The position numbers and the translations under genes were made by a program. This document shows, in pieces, positions 9,441 to 18,909 of a stretch of 64,000 bases of DNA (positions are counted from its first letter, which is position 1; each line of letters starts with the position of its first letter). This stretch comes from JAFGRU01 sp963665915 (lineage in GTDB: Bacteria > Desulfobacterota > Desulfuromonadia > Desulfuromonadales > JAAYDE01). The notes beneath the pieces were generated by a model. The model was not told where the DNA came from, ran no database searches, and worked only from the letters and a program-made list of their open reading frames with translations. Location: positions 1 to 64,000 of the forward strand of contig CAXXSG010000013.1 of NCBI GenBank assembly GCA_963665915.2. Direction: 5' to 3'.

Positions 9441-9469
9441 ATTATCACTAATTTTGTCATGTTTGTCAA
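9441..9469 (-). promoter_or_regulatory. Sigma-70 promoter for the 8889-9400 unit
   Basis: On the minus strand TTGACA (9464-9469), a 17-nt spacer, then GATAAT (9441-9446). TGACA recurs three times at roughly 9-bp intervals across this promoter, which could be repeated binding sites. Confidence 0.7.
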
Positions 9470-9652
9470 GATGTCAAGGATCGCCCCGCGCTATGACACA
9501 CTTCCACACTTTCCGGGGGGGGCCGAAAAACTTGCACACCTGGAGTGCTCTGGCATAATTGGATTCAAATGGACGTAACCGCCGGAATATTTGGTGGAAG
9601 TAGAGGGAATTTACTGTTATGCAAAATTATTCGCTATATCACCGGTGATCAA

Positions 9653-10084
9653 ATGAAAGATTTTCTGAAAAAATTTGAAGACGCTGTGATCAAAGTCCTT
9701 ATTGCCATGATGGTCCTGGTCATTCTGATTTCCACCATTGAACTGGGCTGGATCATCATCAAAGATATGATCAACCCACCGATATTTTTCCTGGAAATTC
9801 CCGAACTCAAAGAAATTTTTGGCTTTTTCCTCCTGATTGTCATCGGCGTCGAGCTTCTGGAGACCATCAAGGCCTACCTCGACGATCGGGTGATTCATGT
9901 TGAAATTGTCCTGGAAGTGGCCCTCATTGCCATTGCCCGCAAGGTGATTATCCTTGATATGGATAAGTATCCTGGAAGTCCCATCCTGGGGATCGCCGCG
10001 CTGATCCTCTCCCTGATCATCGCTTTTTATGTGGTCAAGAGAATTTTCCGGGATCGGAGAGCGCCCAGGAATGCCACAGACTAA
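9653..10084 (+). CDS. PsiE-family inner-membrane protein
   Basis: A 143-aa protein with four hydrophobic segments: about residues 13-36 (VLIAMMVLVILISTIELGW), 50-70 (IFGFFLLIVIGVELLETIKAY), 80-98 (VEIVLEVALIAIARKVIIL) and 107-128 (ILGIAALILSLIIAFYVVKR). The central GVELLETIKAY and EIVLEVALIAIARKVI are typical of the phosphate-starvation-inducible PsiE family, whose biochemical role is not established. I chose the ATG at 9653 because it gives the family's usual N-terminus. The open frame continues upstream without a convincing start. It stands alone. Confidence 0.75.
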   Translation: MKDFLKKFEDAVIKVLIAMMVLVILISTIELGWIIIKDMINPPIFFLEIPELKEIFGFFLLIVIGVELLETIKAYLDDRVIHVEIVLEVALIAIARKVIILDMDKYPGSPILGIAALILSLIIAFYVVKRIFRDRRAPRNATD

Positions 10085-10240
10085 TCTCCCAAAAAAGAAA
10101 ACAGGCGTTTTCACGACCTGTCCATTTTTCCCGAGAGCGCCAATGCGGGGCGCCGGGAACATTCGTAAAAGTTTTCAGCAGGCTAACGGCCGCTACCTGC
10201 AGCCTGGTTTTTATCCGCCCCGTTTCCCGCCGTCCCAAAC

Positions 10241-10750
10241 CTACTGGATGGCAATACTTTTCATTTTTTCTTTCGCTGCTTCACTTTTTGGAATTCTGAT
10301 TTCCAAAACTCCATCCTTGAAAACGGCTTTGGCCTTGTCACTCTCCGTACCCTCCGGCAGGGGTATCTGGCGCCTGAAAGAACCGGCCGAACGTTCGTGG
10401 AAATAATAATCACCTTCCTCCACCGTTTTTTCGCCTTTCTTATCGCCGGAAATGGTGATCACATTTTCCTGAACTTTAATATCAAGATCTCCTTTCTCGA
10501 TTCCTGGCACCTCGGCTTTAATCACCAGTTCATTTTTGTCTTCAAACACATCCACTGTCGGAGCGCTTTGTCTGAAACGCGGGGACCTGAAACCTGCATG
10601 TCTTCTTAGCGATCTCCGAAACGGTGATCCGAATAAACCTTCCATCCAGTTTTCCATATCCTCGAAGCGCTGCTCCATTTCTTCGAAAGGCGACAACCAG
10701 CGATCTTCCGACTCAAACCCTTTCAGCTCTTTTTTTTCTTTTCCGGCCAT
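10241..10750 (-). CDS. Small heat-shock protein Hsp20 (alpha-crystallin family)
   Basis: 169 aa. The N-terminus is Arg/Phe-rich and variable (FEEMEQRFEDMENWMEGLFG). The alpha-crystallin domain spans about residues 70-160 with PTVDVFEDKNELVIKAEVPG, GDLDIKVQENVITISGDKK, FRRQIPLPEG and the terminal GVLEIRIPK, followed by a short IAIQ tail close to the IxI motif. It acts as an ATP-independent holdase against aggregation. The start at 10750 follows AAGGAGG. The gene is monocistronic. Heat-shock control is likely but I could not identify a convincing sigma-32 or CIRCE site. Confidence 0.92.
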   Translation of the reverse strand: MAGKEKKELKGFESEDRWLSPFEEMEQRFEDMENWMEGLFGSPFRRSLRRHAGFRSPRFRQSAPTVDVFEDKNELVIKAEVPGIEKGDLDIKVQENVITISGDKKGEKTVEEGDYYFHERSAGSFRRQIPLPEGTESDKAKAVFKDGVLEIRIPKSEAAKEKMKSIAIQ

Positions 10751-10988
10751 GACGCATCCTCCTTTCTTACCTTTTGCAGCAATTGTTACCTGTTTAAATT
10801 TTACCAAATTTTCCTGGGGTTTAGTTTATGATGTTCTCTTTGGCCATGATGTAATCATCTGCCATTCGCAATAAAAGCGAAACAAAATTTCTGTAAAATT
10901 TCCGTCGGGGCAGCCTTGTCAAAATTGTCCGAAATATGTAAAAACAGTTCCGGACTTCAGGTTTTTCACACAAAGGTAATTAACATTC

Positions 10989-13900
10989 ATGATCAACAAT
11001 TCTACGCCTCCTGCCGAAATTTACTGCCAATTAACCGCCGCCTACAGCAAACTGTCTCCTTGGGAAAAAGAGACTATTCAGCTTTTGTCGGTTTGTTATC
11101 AACCGGTGGGCCGATCAGCCTTTCTGTCCTGTCTCAATCAGTCCGGAATAAGGGATAATTGGGGGAGACTCTTTTCCACTAAAACTTTAAAAACGGCTCT
11201 AGACCACCTGCTGGATCAGGGTTTGCTTTTTCAGGATCGGGGTAGCGGAATCCGTTGTCATCCCCTGTTGGTGGAAATCGCTACCCGCGAAGCGGTCCTG
11301 AAAGGACGGTTCGAGGGCTTTGCCAACGTTGTCCGGGAAAAATTTTTGCCCGCCTCTGCCGGAAGAAACTCGCGCCGCTATTTTACTTCAAGAGAACAGT
11401 TGATCTGTGAGGTTCGCATCGCCATCTATCGGCAGAACTACGATGAGGCCCTCAAACAACTCACGGATTACAACCGCTACGGTTTCGGCCGGGAAGAAAT
11501 CACTCTGAACGATGTTTTGCTCACCATCTTCAACAATCCTTTTGATAAAGAGTGGATCTGTCGGCTGCCGGAGCCGATGTTGTGCACCAGCCTCTGGGAT
11601 ATTCTTCTTAATTCGGCTTTGCTCTGCGAACCGGCTGTTGAACCCTTTTCTTTGCTGCAGGAGCTCTGTACCAACAAGAACACTTTCAACTCCGATCTGC
11701 TGAAAACCATACTGGCGGAACAACTCCTTCTTCGTGGAGAGCTTGAAGAATGCGGGAACCTTCTTGCCACGCTTCCCCCGGCAGTGGACCCTCTGATCCT
11801 CCCTTTGAAAGGCTGGCTGACCTTTCTCCTGGGCGACAACGATCAGGCACTTCATTATTTTGCCAACGGCCTTGCCGTTTTCAGAAAAAAGACAAAAAAA
11901 CGCGCTGCCTTCTTTGATGATATCAGCGGAATATTTTTCATCCTCGCCCTACTGAAAACCGGAAACCATGAAAAGCATCGGGAAGCCGTCGCTTATGCCG
12001 ACAAAATCCTGAAACAATCCGGACACTCGCTTGGGCCCATTTTCGCGGTTTTGAAAATGGTGCTTCTGGTGCAACAGGGAGACTTGTCCCGTAGAGAAGA
12101 AATGGACTATTCCCCGGAAAGCTACTACGACAGTCCCAACCGACTGACCTCGTTTTTCTATGGCTTGTGTCATTACTGGGTCGGAAATCGTAAAAACAAG
12201 GGGGCGCTGGAAAAATGTCTCGAAAAAATGGTGGCCAAGGCTGAAAAGGGCGGAGTCCTCTGGCTGGCCACGGAAGCGGCGGAATTACTCTCGCGCCTGA
12301 AGCCGGAAAGCTCTTATGGCACAAAGGCTGCGCTCTGGCGCAGGAAAACCGGTGTTATCTCTATTGTCGATATGGTCGGTCATGAGGAGCCCTGGGAGCT
12401 TTGCCTGAAAGCACTGGCGTCACTGACCAAAAGCTCTTCGATTCAGGAAAAAGCTGTTGCGGAATGCCGTCTCGCCTGGCTTATCCGTTATCACCACGAC
12501 GTTTGCAGCATCCAACCCAAAGAACAGAGAATTTCGGCCAAAGGTTCCTGGAGCAAGGGCCGCAACATTGCACTCAAGCGACTCGCCACTAAACCGGGCG
12601 ACATCCCCTATCTCACGGATCATGACCTGCGCGTCTGTGCCCACATCGAATCTCATTCCTATGGTTATTATGGGCAGACGCAGTACGAATTCAACGACCG
12701 GGCTGTTCTGGCCCTTGCCGGCCATCCACTGGTTTTCTGGGAGGATGCCCCGAGCAGCCGTGTCGAAATTGTTAAAGGAGATCCCGAACTGCTGGTCAAA
12801 AAAAAGAAAGAGGGACGCCTCCAGCTTGAGTTTGCACCGGTGAATTGGCAAGGGGAACATATCTCCTTTATCAAGGAAAGCCCTCTGCGACTCAAAGTCG
12901 TCGAAATCAGTGCGGAACACCGCCGCATAGCCGAAATTCTTCCCGACAACCGACTGGAGATTCCGGCGGGAGCCGAAGATCGGGTTCTGGCCGCCATCAA
13001 AGCGGTTTCCGCTTTTGTAACCGTCCACTCGGATATCGGCACCGGCGAAGAAAATGTCGAAAAGATTGAAACCAATTCCAGACCTCATATCCACCTTCTG
13101 CCCGTTGGGGAAGGTTTGAAAATTGCTGTTCTGTCCCGACCTTTTCCGGAAGGCGGGCCTTACTACCGTCCGGGCGAGGGCTGTGCGACGGTAATTGCCG
13201 AGATTGACGACAAACGCCTGCAGACTATCCGTAATCTGAGTGAAGAGAAGAGGCTGGCCAATGAAGCCATGGAAGCCTGTCCCACGCTGGCCCGGATCGA
13301 AGAAGAGCAAAATGAATGGCTGATTGACGATCCGGAGGAATGCCTGGAGTTGCTTCTGGAGCTGCGGGAACTTGGCGATGCCGTGGCCCTTGAGTGGCCC
13401 GAGGGAGAAAAACTTCGCATCCGGAATCAGGCCGGGCTGGACGATTTCAAGTTCCGCATCCAGCGTCAACGCGACTGGTTTGCCGCTGAAGGGGAGCTGA
13501 AGCTGGACGACGGGCTGGTGCTCGATATGCAGGCCCTGCTGAAACTGACCGAGAAGACATCGAGTCGTATTGTCCCTCTGGGAGAAGGCCAGTTCCTGGC
13601 TTTGACACGGGAGTTCCGCAAACGTCTCGATGAATTGCGGACCTATTCGGAAAAATTCGCCAAGGGGGTCCGTTTTCATCCTCTTGCGGCCCTGGCTCTG
13701 GAAGAGCTGACCGCTGAGGTCGGCGATTTCAAAGCGGACCAGCACTGGAAGGCTCACATTGGACGACTGGCGGAGACGCAGAGCCTTCAGACTCCGCTCC
13801 CCTCAACCTTGCAGGCTGAATTCCGGGATTACCAGATCGAGGGTTTTCAGTGGCTGGCCCGTCTTGCTCATGCCGGGATGGGTGCCTGCCTGGCCGACGA

Positions 13901-15194
13901 CATGGGGCTTGGGAAAACCCTTCAGGCCCTGGCCGTCATTCTGATCCGTGCGCCGGAGGGACCGACCCTTGTCCTGGCTCCCACCTCGGTTTGCATGAAC
14001 TGGGTGAGTGAAGCGGAGCGTTTTACTCCGACTCTCAGGCCGCTCCAATTCATTAACGGTGACCGTCAGCAACAGATCGACAAGCTTCAGCCCTTCGATC
14101 TGTTGATCTGCAGCTACGGACTGCTGCAGCAGAAAGAGGTCGCTCGAATCCTCTCCGCGGTCGAATGGCAAACCATTGTTCTGGATGAGGCCCAGGCCAT
14201 CAAGAATTATATGACCAAGCGGTCGCAGGCGGCGATGAACCTGCAGGGTGGCTTCAAGCTCATAACGACCGGTACCCCGATCGAGAACCACCTGGGGGAG
14301 TTCTGGAACCTCTTCCGCTTCATCAATCCGGGACTGCTCGGATCCCTGGAAAGTTTTAACCAGCGCTTTGCCCAGCCGATTGAAAAAATGAAAGACAAGC
14401 AGGCGCGGGCCAAACTGAAAAAACTCATTCAGCCCTTTTTGCTGCGACGCACCAAGAGTCAGGTCCTTGAAGAGCTTCCTTCGCGCACGGAAGTCCTGCT
14501 GCACGTCGATTTAAGTTCCGAGGAAATGGCGTTTTACGAAGCGCTTCGCCGCGATGCCGTTGACAAGCTGGCTTCAAGCGATGCCGCCGCCGGGGGCCAA
14601 CATCTGCAGGTACTGGCGGAAATCATGAAGCTGCGCCGGGCCTGTTGTAATGCCCGGCTCGTCATGCCCGACACCCAGCTTTCCAGCGCCAAACTGCAGC
14701 TTTTTGGAGAAGTCCTTGAGGAACTTCTGGAAAGCCGTCACAAGGCACTGGTTTTCAGCCAGTTCGTCGGTCATCTGCAAATTCTCCGGGAATATCTTGA
14801 CGAGCAGAAAATCGCTTACCAGTATCTGGATGGCTCAACTCCGGCACGGGAACGTAAAAAAAGAGTCGATGCATTTCAGGCCGGAGAGGGCCATGTCTTT
14901 CTGATCAGTCTCAAGGCTGGCGGCACGGGCCTGAACCTTACGGCGGCCGATTATGTCATCCACATGGATCCCTGGTGGAACCCCGCGGTTGAAGACCAGG
15001 CCTCGGACCGCGCTCACCGCATCGGGCAGGTGCGCCCAGTGACCATCTACCGTCTCGTTGCACGGGGGACCATCGAGGATAAAATCGTTGAACTCCATCA
15101 GCACAAGCGCGATCTCGCCGATAGCCTTCTGGAGGGGACCGACATGAGCGGCAAAATATCCACGGATGAACTGTTGCAGTTAATCCGGGAGTAA
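10989..15194 (+). CDS. Large SNF2-family helicase, 1401 aa
   Basis: The C-terminal third is a Swi2/Snf2 ATPase. It has a Q-motif-like FRDYQIEGFQWL, Walker A ADDMGLGKT (about residue 970), motif Ia APTSVCMNW, the Walker B DEAQ (about 1064), TGTPIEN, LLRRTK, and helicase C motifs GGTGLNL, DPWWNPAVEDQA and DRAHRIGQ. The N-terminal 450 residues are helical and resemble a winged-helix plus TPR-like array (residues 200-400). Residues 500-900 are an all-beta/alpha accessory part. The family translocates on double-stranded DNA and displaces bound proteins. The specific role here is unknown. It stands alone, not in a restriction or defence cluster, although SNF2 proteins of this size also occur in defence systems. 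Confidence 0.88.
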   Translation: MINNSTPPAEIYCQLTAAYSKLSPWEKETIQLLSVCYQPVGRSAFLSCLNQSGIRDNWGRLFSTKTLKTALDHLLDQGLLFQDRGSGIRCHPLLVEIATREAVLKGRFEGFANVVREKFLPASAGRNSRRYFTSREQLICEVRIAIYRQNYDEALKQLTDYNRYGFGREEITLNDVLLTIFNNPFDKEWICRLPEPMLCTSLWDILLNSALLCEPAVEPFSLLQELCTNKNTFNSDLLKTILAEQLLLRGELEECGNLLATLPPAVDPLILPLKGWLTFLLGDNDQALHYFANGLAVFRKKTKKRAAFFDDISGIFFILALLKTGNHEKHREAVAYADKILKQSGHSLGPIFAVLKMVLLVQQGDLSRREEMDYSPESYYDSPNRLTSFFYGLCHYWVGNRKNKGALEKCLEKMVAKAEKGGVLWLATEAAELLSRLKPESSYGTKAALWRRKTGVISIVDMVGHEEPWELCLKALASLTKSSSIQEKAVAECRLAWLIRYHHDVCSIQPKEQRISAKGSWSKGRNIALKRLATKPGDIPYLTDHDLRVCAHIESHSYGYYGQTQYEFNDRAVLALAGHPLVFWEDAPSSRVEIVKGDPELLVKKKKEGRLQLEFAPVNWQGEHISFIKESPLRLKVVEISAEHRRIAEILPDNRLEIPAGAEDRVLAAIKAVSAFVTVHSDIGTGEENVEKIETNSRPHIHLLPVGEGLKIAVLSRPFPEGGPYYRPGEGCATVIAEIDDKRLQTIRNLSEEKRLANEAMEACPTLARIEEEQNEWLIDDPEECLELLLELRELGDAVALEWPEGEKLRIRNQAGLDDFKFRIQRQRDWFAAEGELKLDDGLVLDMQALLKLTEKTSSRIVPLGEGQFLALTREFRKRLDELRTYSEKFAKGVRFHPLAALALEELTAEVGDFKADQHWKAHIGRLAETQSLQTPLPSTLQAEFRDYQIEGFQWLARLAHAGMGACLADDMGLGKTLQALAVILIRAPEGPTLVLAPTSVCMNWVSEAERFTPTLRPLQFINGDRQQQIDKLQPFDLLICSYGLLQQKEVARILSAVEWQTIVLDEAQAIKNYMTKRSQAAMNLQGGFKLITTGTPIENHLGEFWNLFRFINPGLLGSLESFNQRFAQPIEKMKDKQARAKLKKLIQPFLLRRTKSQVLEELPSRTEVLLHVDLSSEEMAFYEALRRDAVDKLASSDAAAGGQHLQVLAEIMKLRRACCNARLVMPDTQLSSAKLQLFGEVLEELLESRHKALVFSQFVGHLQILREYLDEQKIAYQYLDGSTPARERKKRVDAFQAGEGHVFLISLKAGGTGLNLTAADYVIHMDPWWNPAVEDQASDRAHRIGQVRPVTIYRLVARGTIEDKIVELHQHKRDLADSLLEGTDMSGKISTDELLQLIRE

Positions 15195-15328
15195 TCATTG
15201 CTTATTTCCAAGGCTGGAAGTGCTCATCAGGATATTCCCGCTTGATTCATTCCTGCTAAAACGGTTAAAAATAAATATCGACTGGAAGAAATTTTTCGGA
15301 GGGACAACAGAAGGATTAGCGCAAAGCC

Positions 15329-16207
15329 ATGATGAGCGCCATTTTCAATGGGGTAACCAGGGTCTTCGACCCGCTGAACGCCTGCTGGGAAAAACAGCGG
15401 ACCCAGAAAATTGTGACTGGAGCCCTGGTGGTTTCCTTCGTCACCGCCCTGGTGGCCATCGAACTGAGCCGCCAGGGTCTGTTGCCGACCTTTCTCCAGG
15501 GAAGAATTCCGAGCAACCATTATCAGGCGATCAATATTGCTTTTACCTTCGTCCTCGCCCTGGAGGTCGTGAGCCTGATATTCATCCTTCCTTGCTCGGT
15601 CTCCAAGTCCCTGGGAAAACAGTTCGAGATTCTCGCCCTGATCCTCATCAGGTCCTCTTTCAAGGAGTTTGCCGCCCTCCCGGAACCGATCGCATTCACC
15701 GATCAGATCGACGTGCTCTGGCGGATCCTGGCCGATGGCGGCGGCGCCATCGCCATTTTCGCTCTGCTCGGCCTCTACACCAAGCTGCTGGAGAAATCGC
15801 AGGAAACCCTCCCGCAGGGACCGATCCGAGACCGGTTTGTTACCTCCAAAAAATCGGTGGCGCTTGCGTTGCTGGCCATATTTACAGGGATGGGTTTATA
15901 CAACGGCTGGCTGTTGCTGAACGGCGGCGAGTTCTTCCATTTTTTCCAGCACTTCTATACCGTGCTAATTTTCAGCGATATTCTTCTGGTTCTCATCGCC
16001 CAGTGTTTTTTGCCGGAGTTCCGAGGGGTTTTCCGCAATTCGGGCTATGCCCTGGCAACCCTCCTGATCCGCCTTTCCCTGGCGGCCCCGGCCTTCTACA
16101 ACGTTCTTATCGGCCTGGCGTCGGCTCTCTTCGCCGTGGCACTGACTCTGGTCTACAATTATTTTTATACCCAAAAAACCCTGCCTGAAAGCCCACCCGG
16201 AAGCTGA
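15329..16207 (+). CDS. Integral membrane protein, 292 aa
   Basis: I do not recognise a named family. Seven to eight hydrophobic segments are visible, including IVTGALVVSFVTALVAIE (about 28-46), INIAFTFVLALEVVSLIFI (70-88), GGAIAIFALLGLYTKL (138-153), ALALLAIFTGMGLYNGWLL (178-196), FYTVLIFSDILLVLIAQCFL (210-229) and a last pair near 245-282. No cofactor motif is seen. It follows the SNF2 gene by 135 bp on the same strand but probably has its own start (GAAGGATTAG upstream). Confidence 0.7.
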   Translation: MMSAIFNGVTRVFDPLNACWEKQRTQKIVTGALVVSFVTALVAIELSRQGLLPTFLQGRIPSNHYQAINIAFTFVLALEVVSLIFILPCSVSKSLGKQFEILALILIRSSFKEFAALPEPIAFTDQIDVLWRILADGGGAIAIFALLGLYTKLLEKSQETLPQGPIRDRFVTSKKSVALALLAIFTGMGLYNGWLLLNGGEFFHFFQHFYTVLIFSDILLVLIAQCFLPEFRGVFRNSGYALATLLIRLSLAAPAFYNVLIGLASALFAVALTLVYNYFYTQKTLPESPPGS

Positions 16208-16215
16208 CCAAAGGA

Positions 16216-16323
16216 TTATTTGAAAACGATAAAAAACAGAACTACCGTCAGAACCAGCACTACGAAGCGAAATGCCAGTGATAAGAGCAACCTTTGTTTT
16301 GACTTCCTCAAGTGATCATCCAT
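16216..16323 (-). CDS. Candidate 35-aa membrane miniprotein downstream of lon
   Basis: An ATG at 16323 opens a 35-codon frame: a basic head (MDDHLRKSKQRL) followed by one hydrophobic helix (AFRFVVLVLTVVLFFIVF) and a final Lys. This is the layout of a single-pass small membrane protein with a cytoplasmic N-terminus. A GGGGCTGATT stretch precedes the start, a weak ribosome binding site. It lies 34 bp downstream of lon on the same strand and could be co-transcribed. Confidence 0.45.
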   Translation of the reverse strand: MDDHLRKSKQRLLLSLAFRFVVLVLTVVLFFIVFK

Positions 16324-16357
16324 AATCAGCCCCGTAATGCAAACCTGTAAAACGGAA

Positions 16358-18709
16358 TCAGGATGCCGCTCCCTTTTTCACCCCTTCCGCCAGGAGGGGG
16401 ATAGCGGCAGCCAGGACATCCTCGATCCGCTCCGCAAAAACAAACTTCATCTTTTCACGCACATGCTCTGGCAGTTCCTCCAATTCCTTCTCGTTTTCCT
16501 TCGGCAGGATAACTCGGAAGATCCGGGCGCGATGGGCAGCAAGAATCTTCTCCTTGATCCCTCCCACCGGCATCACCAGACCGCTCAGGGTTATCTCACC
16601 GGTCATGGCCGTGTCACTGCGCAAGGGCAAACCAAGATAGAGGGAAGCCAATGCCGTGACCAGGCTGACACCGGCCGAAGGGCCGTCCTTGGGGACGGCA
16701 CCAGCCGGCACATGGATGTGAACCCCTGACTTACGGATCATTTCTTTATCGGCACCGAGTTCCTCCGCACGCGACCAGATATAGCTCTGCGCGGCCTTGG
16801 CCGACTCCTGCATAACACTGCCGAGCTGACCGGTGAGGATGAGTTCCCGGCCCTCGGCGAGAAGGGCGGTTTCGACGTAAAGCACTTCTCCCCCCGCATC
16901 GGTCCAGGCCAGGCCTGCCGCGACCCCGGGGGGAAGGGTGGAGCGGGCCTGCTCGGAATAGAACTGCTCGGTCCCGATCAGTTCGGGGAGGCGCTCTCTG
17001 GTCACGCTCTCCTGAACCGGTTCGCCCCTGGCCACCCGGGTGGCAACCCTGCGCGCAATGCGTCCCAAAACGCGTTCCAGCTCGCGCACCCCGGCTTCGC
17101 GGGTGTAACGGCGGATGATGTAGACCAGCGTATCCTCGGGAACAACCAGTTGCTCCGCACTCAGGCCGGCCTGGGCAATCTGCCGGGGCAGCAGGTAACG
17201 CTTGGCGATCTCGCGCTTTTCCTCATCACTATATCCGGGCAGGCGGAGCACCTCCATGCGATCAAGCAGGGGCTTGGGAATACGGTCGGTTGTGTTGGCG
17301 GTGGTAATGAAAAACACCTGGGAGAGGTCAAAAGGCAGATCGAGATAATTATCGTGAAACTCGAAGTTCTGCTCCGGATCGAGAACCTCCATCAGCGCCG
17401 CGGCCGGATCGCCCCGAAAATCCTGCCCCAGTTTGTCGACCTCGTCGAGCATCAGCAGGGGATTTCTGACCCCGGCCCGGCGGATGGCCTGGATGATGCG
17501 CCCCGGCATGGCACCGATGTAGGTGCGCCGGTGCCCGCGCAGTTCCGCCTCGTCATGCAGGCCGCCGAGACTCATGCGTTCGAACTTGCGCCCCATGGCA
17601 CGCCCGATAGACTGGCCGACAGAGGTTTTCCCCACCCCCGGAGCGCCGACGAAACAGAGAATCGGCCCTTTGGCGCCGGGATTAAGCTTTCTCACGGCCA
17701 GATGTTCGATAATGCGCTGTTTGACATCCTTGAGGCCGAAATGGTCTTCATCGAGGATTCTCTGAGCACGGTCCAGGTCGAGAATGTCTTCCGTCCTTTC
17801 CGTCCAAGGCAGATCGACCACCAGTTCGATGTAGGTCCGGGTCACCTGGTAATCGGGCAGGGCGCTCGACATGCGTTCCAGCCGCTTCAGTTCCTTCTCA
17901 ACTTCGCGGCCCACCTTCTCCGGAAGGTCGGCCTCCTCCACACGTTTCCGCAGATCATGCACATCGGTCTGTTCCGGCCGATCCTCCCCCAGCTCTTCGC
18001 GGATGGCGCTCATCTGCTGGCGCAGCAGGTATTCGCGCTGGGCACGGGTCAGTTCCGACTGGGCCTGCTTGGAGATGCGGTTGCGCAACTCCATGACCTG
18101 GACCTCATAATTGAGATATTTGAACATCAGTTCGAACACTTCGCGCTGGGTCGATGCGGCCAACAGGGCTATTTCCTTTTCAGTGTCGAGAGAAAGAATC
18201 GAAGCCAACATATAGGCCTTGCTCAGGGGCTCTTCCATGTCGGCCATGGCGAAATTGAGATTGATCTGCATCTGCGGCTCCATCAGGTTCACCATTTTTT
18301 CTGCCAGGTCGAGAACCGCGCGGTGCAAAGCGTCGGCTTCCGGACCGTCCCTGGGCAAATCAGGAAGCAGACGAACCCTGAGATGCAGATACGGCTGGTC
18401 CGTGGTTACGGCGACCATGCCGGCACGTTTAATCCCCTGCACCACGATATTCAGTTTGTGCTCGATGGAAACCATCTTCTTGATCACCGCGAGGGTGCCG
18501 ATAGGAAAGAGGTCGTGACCCGTCGGATCTTCCTGCTTACTGTCGCGCTGGGTAAAAACACCCAGATGCTTGTCCTCGCTGCTCAGCGCCTCTTCAATGG
18601 CATGAATGAAGAAAGGATTACTGACCGCCAGCGGCATCAGCATGCCGGGGAAAAGGACGGCGTTTTTGATCGGCAGGACGGGAAGCGTGATCAGGTCAGA
18701 GTCATTCAT
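16358..18709 (-). CDS. lon: ATP-dependent protease Lon
   Basis: About 783 aa. The N-terminal LON substrate-binding domain begins LPVLPIKNAVLFPGMLMPL. A coiled coil follows (EYLLRQQMSAIREELGE), then the AAA+ domain with Walker A GAPGVGKTS (about residue 363), Walker B LLMLDEVDKLG and the ATP-sensing region. The protease domain has the Ser-Lys dyad in PKDGPSAG (about 676) and GGIKEKILAAHRA (about 719). It degrades misfolded and regulatory proteins in the cytoplasm. I chose 18709 (MNDSDLITLP) over the upstream ATG at 18790 because it matches the family start. Possibly co-transcribed with the miniprotein at 16216. Confidence 0.95.
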   Translation of the reverse strand: MNDSDLITLPVLPIKNAVLFPGMLMPLAVSNPFFIHAIEEALSSEDKHLGVFTQRDSKQEDPTGHDLFPIGTLAVIKKMVSIEHKLNIVVQGIKRAGMVAVTTDQPYLHLRVRLLPDLPRDGPEADALHRAVLDLAEKMVNLMEPQMQINLNFAMADMEEPLSKAYMLASILSLDTEKEIALLAASTQREVFELMFKYLNYEVQVMELRNRISKQAQSELTRAQREYLLRQQMSAIREELGEDRPEQTDVHDLRKRVEEADLPEKVGREVEKELKRLERMSSALPDYQVTRTYIELVVDLPWTERTEDILDLDRAQRILDEDHFGLKDVKQRIIEHLAVRKLNPGAKGPILCFVGAPGVGKTSVGQSIGRAMGRKFERMSLGGLHDEAELRGHRRTYIGAMPGRIIQAIRRAGVRNPLLMLDEVDKLGQDFRGDPAAALMEVLDPEQNFEFHDNYLDLPFDLSQVFFITTANTTDRIPKPLLDRMEVLRLPGYSDEEKREIAKRYLLPRQIAQAGLSAEQLVVPEDTLVYIIRRYTREAGVRELERVLGRIARRVATRVARGEPVQESVTRERLPELIGTEQFYSEQARSTLPPGVAAGLAWTDAGGEVLYVETALLAEGRELILTGQLGSVMQESAKAAQSYIWSRAEELGADKEMIRKSGVHIHVPAGAVPKDGPSAGVSLVTALASLYLGLPLRSDTAMTGEITLSGLVMPVGGIKEKILAAHRARIFRVILPKENEKELEELPEHVREKMKFVFAERIEDVLAAAIPLLAEGVKKGAAS

Positions 18710-18909
18710 GGCTTGCCATTCCCGGATTGCAATTGGATGGAGCAGAGGCCGCCGGACATCCCCGGCAGGAAGCGGAGTTTCTCCCGGCATATTATTATAA
18801 ATTTTACCACGCTATCCGGAAGGCGCCTGCCAAAAGTCGTCAGCCTTATTCATTCAACCTTGCAAAAAGATATTTAAGGAGTATTTTTGTTTAAGGTTTT
18901 AATAGTTTA

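Noticed and set aside
12420..13757. 445-codon open frame on the minus strand inside the SNF2 gene
   Set aside because: Lies wholly within a full-length helicase gene and shows no family motif.
17150..18877. Long open frame of 575 codons on the plus strand
   Set aside because: Exactly antisense to lon; the product is His/Gln/Arg-rich without any domain. It arises from the codon bias of the real gene.
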